DNA of 64,000 nt from contig NZ_JAFLRF010000011.1 in NCBI RefSeq assembly GCF_017315705.1, forward strand, positions 1 through 64,000, in the 5' to 3' direction. The DNA comes from Trinickia mobilis. GTDB lineage: Bacteria > Pseudomonadota > Gammaproteobacteria > Burkholderiales > Burkholderiaceae. The position numbers and the translations under genes are program-made. Under the pieces are notes generated by a model. That model made no database searches and was not told the origin of the DNA. It saw only the letters and a program-made list of their open reading frames with translations. Position 1 is the stretch's first letter. Each line of letters begins with the position of its first letter. This document shows positions 62,626 to 64,000 of this stretch, in pieces.

Positions 62626-63738
62626 ATGGCCGAGTTGTTTTCACCGCTCACGCTGCGCAGCGTGACGCTTCCGAACCGCATCGTCGTCTCCCCGATGTGC
62701 CAGTATTCCGCCGAACGCGGCGAGGCGACCGGATGGCACATGATCCATCTCGGTCATCTCGCGCTGTCGGGCGCGGGCATGCTGTGCATCGAAGCGACGG
62801 CGGTCGTGCCCGACGGACGCATTACGCCAGGCTGTCTCGGCTTGTGGGACGACGTGACCGAACGGGCGCTCGTGCCGGTGCTCGCGGCGATTCGGAAGCA
62901 TTCGAAGATTCACGTCGCGATGCAGCTCTCGCACGCCGGGCGCAAGGCGTCGAGTCACGTTCCGTGGGATGGCGGCCAGCTGATCCCGGTGGCCGAGGGC
63001 GGCTGGATGACGCACGCACCCTCGGCGATTCCGCACAAGCCCGACGAAGTGCCGCCGCTTGCACTCGATACAGCCGGATTGAATCGCATCCGCGAAGCGT
63101 TCGCCGCAACCGCCCGGCGCGCGGCGCGCCTCGGCATCGACGCGCTCGAAGTCCACGGCGCGCACGGCTATTTGCTGCACCAATTTCTATCGCCACTCGC
63201 GAACCAGCGCACCGACGAATACGGCGGCTCGCGCGAGAACCGCATGCGCTTTCCGCTCGAAATCTTCGAGATCGTGCGCGCGGCGTTTCCGGCCGATAAG
63301 CCGGTCGGCGTGCGCGTATCTGCGACCGATTGGGTCGACGGTGGCTGGAATCTCGACGATACGATCGCCTTCGCGCGCGAGTTGAAAAAGCGCGGCTGCG
63401 ATTGGATCGATACGTCGTCGGGCGGGGTATCGCCGCTGCAGAAGATCCCGCTGAGTCCGGGCTACCAGGTGCCGTTCGCCGAAGCCGTCAAAAAGGAAAC
63501 CGGCATCACGACGATCGCCGTCGGCCTCATTACCGATCCGGCTCACGCGAACGAGCTGATCGAAGCGGGCAAGGCCGATTGCGTCGCGATGGCGCGCGCG
63601 ATGCTGTACGACCCGCGCTGGCCGTGGCATGCAGCTGCGCAGCTCGGCGCCGCGGTCGAGGCGCCGCCGCAATATTGGCGCTCGCAACCGCGCGATCAGA
63701 AGGCGTTGTTCGGCGATATTTCGTTCGGGCAACGATGA
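62626..63738 (+). CDS. NADH:flavin oxidoreductase, old yellow enzyme family
   Basis: A 370-residue TIM-barrel flavoprotein of the OYE class with Cys25 in SPMCQYSAERGEATGWH, the redox-tuning cysteine of the YqjM/XenA type. The FMN-binding HGAHGYLLHQFLSPLANQRT and EYGGSRENRMRF motifs are complete. It reduces activated alkenes or nitro compounds with NAD(P)H. The ATG at 62626 is the usual family start. Confidence 0.94.
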   Translation: MAELFSPLTLRSVTLPNRIVVSPMCQYSAERGEATGWHMIHLGHLALSGAGMLCIEATAVVPDGRITPGCLGLWDDVTERALVPVLAAIRKHSKIHVAMQLSHAGRKASSHVPWDGGQLIPVAEGGWMTHAPSAIPHKPDEVPPLALDTAGLNRIREAFAATARRAARLGIDALEVHGAHGYLLHQFLSPLANQRTDEYGGSRENRMRFPLEIFEIVRAAFPADKPVGVRVSATDWVDGGWNLDDTIAFARELKKRGCDWIDTSSGGVSPLQKIPLSPGYQVPFAEAVKKETGITTIAVGLITDPAHANELIEAGKADCVAMARAMLYDPRWPWHAAAQLGAAVEAPPQYWRSQPRDQKALFGDISFGQR

Positions 63739-63845
63739 CGTGAAATAGAGTTGGGCCGCGTGCGCACGAAGCGGCGCGCGAGGTTGAATTAGGCTGTCTC
63801 GACCGTGTACGATGCCGGTTGTGACGCGCTCGCGTCGCACGTTCA

Positions 63846-63872
63846 CGCGGCGCCCGCTGGGCGCCGCGTTTT
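63846..63872 (+). terminator. Rho-independent terminator after the OYE gene
   Basis: CGCGGCGCCC-GCT-GGGCGCCGCG forms a perfect stem and is followed by TTTT. It ends the rightward transcript about 110 bp after the OYE stop. Confidence 0.75.
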
Positions 63873-63962
63873 CTATCCAAGATTGAAAATGCCCCACGCG
63901 CGTTTGAGCGCGGCACATGCCGGCCAGCGGTGGCCGGTTGCAGTTTTAGAAAGGATTCGTCG

Positions 63963-64000
63963 ATGAGTTCACGCAGGACGGTCGTGCGCCAATCGGGTGT
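63963..64000 (+). CDS. Start of an unidentified gene, cut by the window end
   Basis: ATG at 63963 follows AGAAAGGA and opens MSSRRTVVRQSG before the window ends. Twelve residues are too few for a family call. Confidence 0.45.
   Translation, partial: MSSRRTVVRQSG

Noticed and set aside
1-64000. CRISPR arrays, rRNA genes and complete tRNA genes
   Set aside because: No regularly spaced repeats and no rRNA or full tRNA sequence were recognised anywhere in the window.

Overview
The window is high-GC betaproteobacterial DNA of the Burkholderia/Paraburkholderia/Trinickia type. This rests on two small DUF4148 secreted proteins, the layout of a complete Burkholderia-style type II secretion (gsp) locus with gspC inverted inside it, and the housekeeping set mnmE, gshA, ada-alkA, a HU gene, mnmC and ybdK. 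The genus is inferred, not proven. DnaA-box clusters at the right end and the presence of mnmE suggest the neighbourhood of a chromosomal origin.

Layout. 1-960: an XRE-like regulator and the promoter region of mnmE. 959-2359: mnmE. 2360 to about 11,820: an integrated accessory island. It is bounded by an att core overlapping the mnmE 3' end (2340-2359), a degenerate copy at 11802-11820, and a doubled GGTACACA arm site with identical 12-bp phasing next to each end. It carries a P4-type integrase, a Fic protein, phage-like small genes (a NinX/DUF2591 relative), a UspA protein, an ACT protein, several frameshifted remnants, an AT-rich four-helix membrane protein and a TIGR04255-like cluster. 11,892-12,104: a decayed bioB fragment.

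12,123-19,286: an operon for a biotin-dependent, PxpABC/urea-carboxylase-like multi-subunit enzyme (PxpA, BCCP, biotin carboxylase, PxpB, PxpC and an NCS1 transporter) with a divergent LysR regulator. 19,505-23,195: a cysteine-cluster protein, a structured hairpin block, then acs and a SatP-type acetate transporter. 23,484-31,145: small secreted, lipoprotein and membrane genes, speG, lysE-like, yaeQ and a VOC protein. 31,315-31,377: a strong candidate small RNA on the minus strand with two anti-Shine-Dalgarno motifs, its own promoter and its own terminator. 31,604-35,436: ada, alkA-type glycosylase, gshA. 35,671-40,330: a lipoprotein, a DHA2 drug exporter and an RND/MFS outer-membrane factor.

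40,400-52,193: type II secretion genes gspN-M-L-K-J-I-H-G on the minus strand, gspC on the plus strand, and gspF-E-D on the minus strand. 52,674-57,390: a lytic transglycosylase, a CobW GTPase, HU and mnmC. 57,391-61,066: a Na+/H+-type antiporter and ybdK, flanked by an inverted composite element in which a perfect DnaA box sits exactly 11 nt from a conserved 24-nt block; this is the best origin-like structure in the window. 61,067-64,000: a MarR regulator with a four-cysteine tail, a glutamine amidotransferase, an OYE-family flavin oxidoreductase, and the start of another gene.

Functional links. MnmE and MnmC act in the same tRNA wobble-uridine pathway. Ada and the glycosylase form an alkylation-repair operon. 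Acs and SatP form an acetate uptake and activation operon. The Gsp genes form one secretion machine whose prepilin peptidase must be encoded elsewhere.
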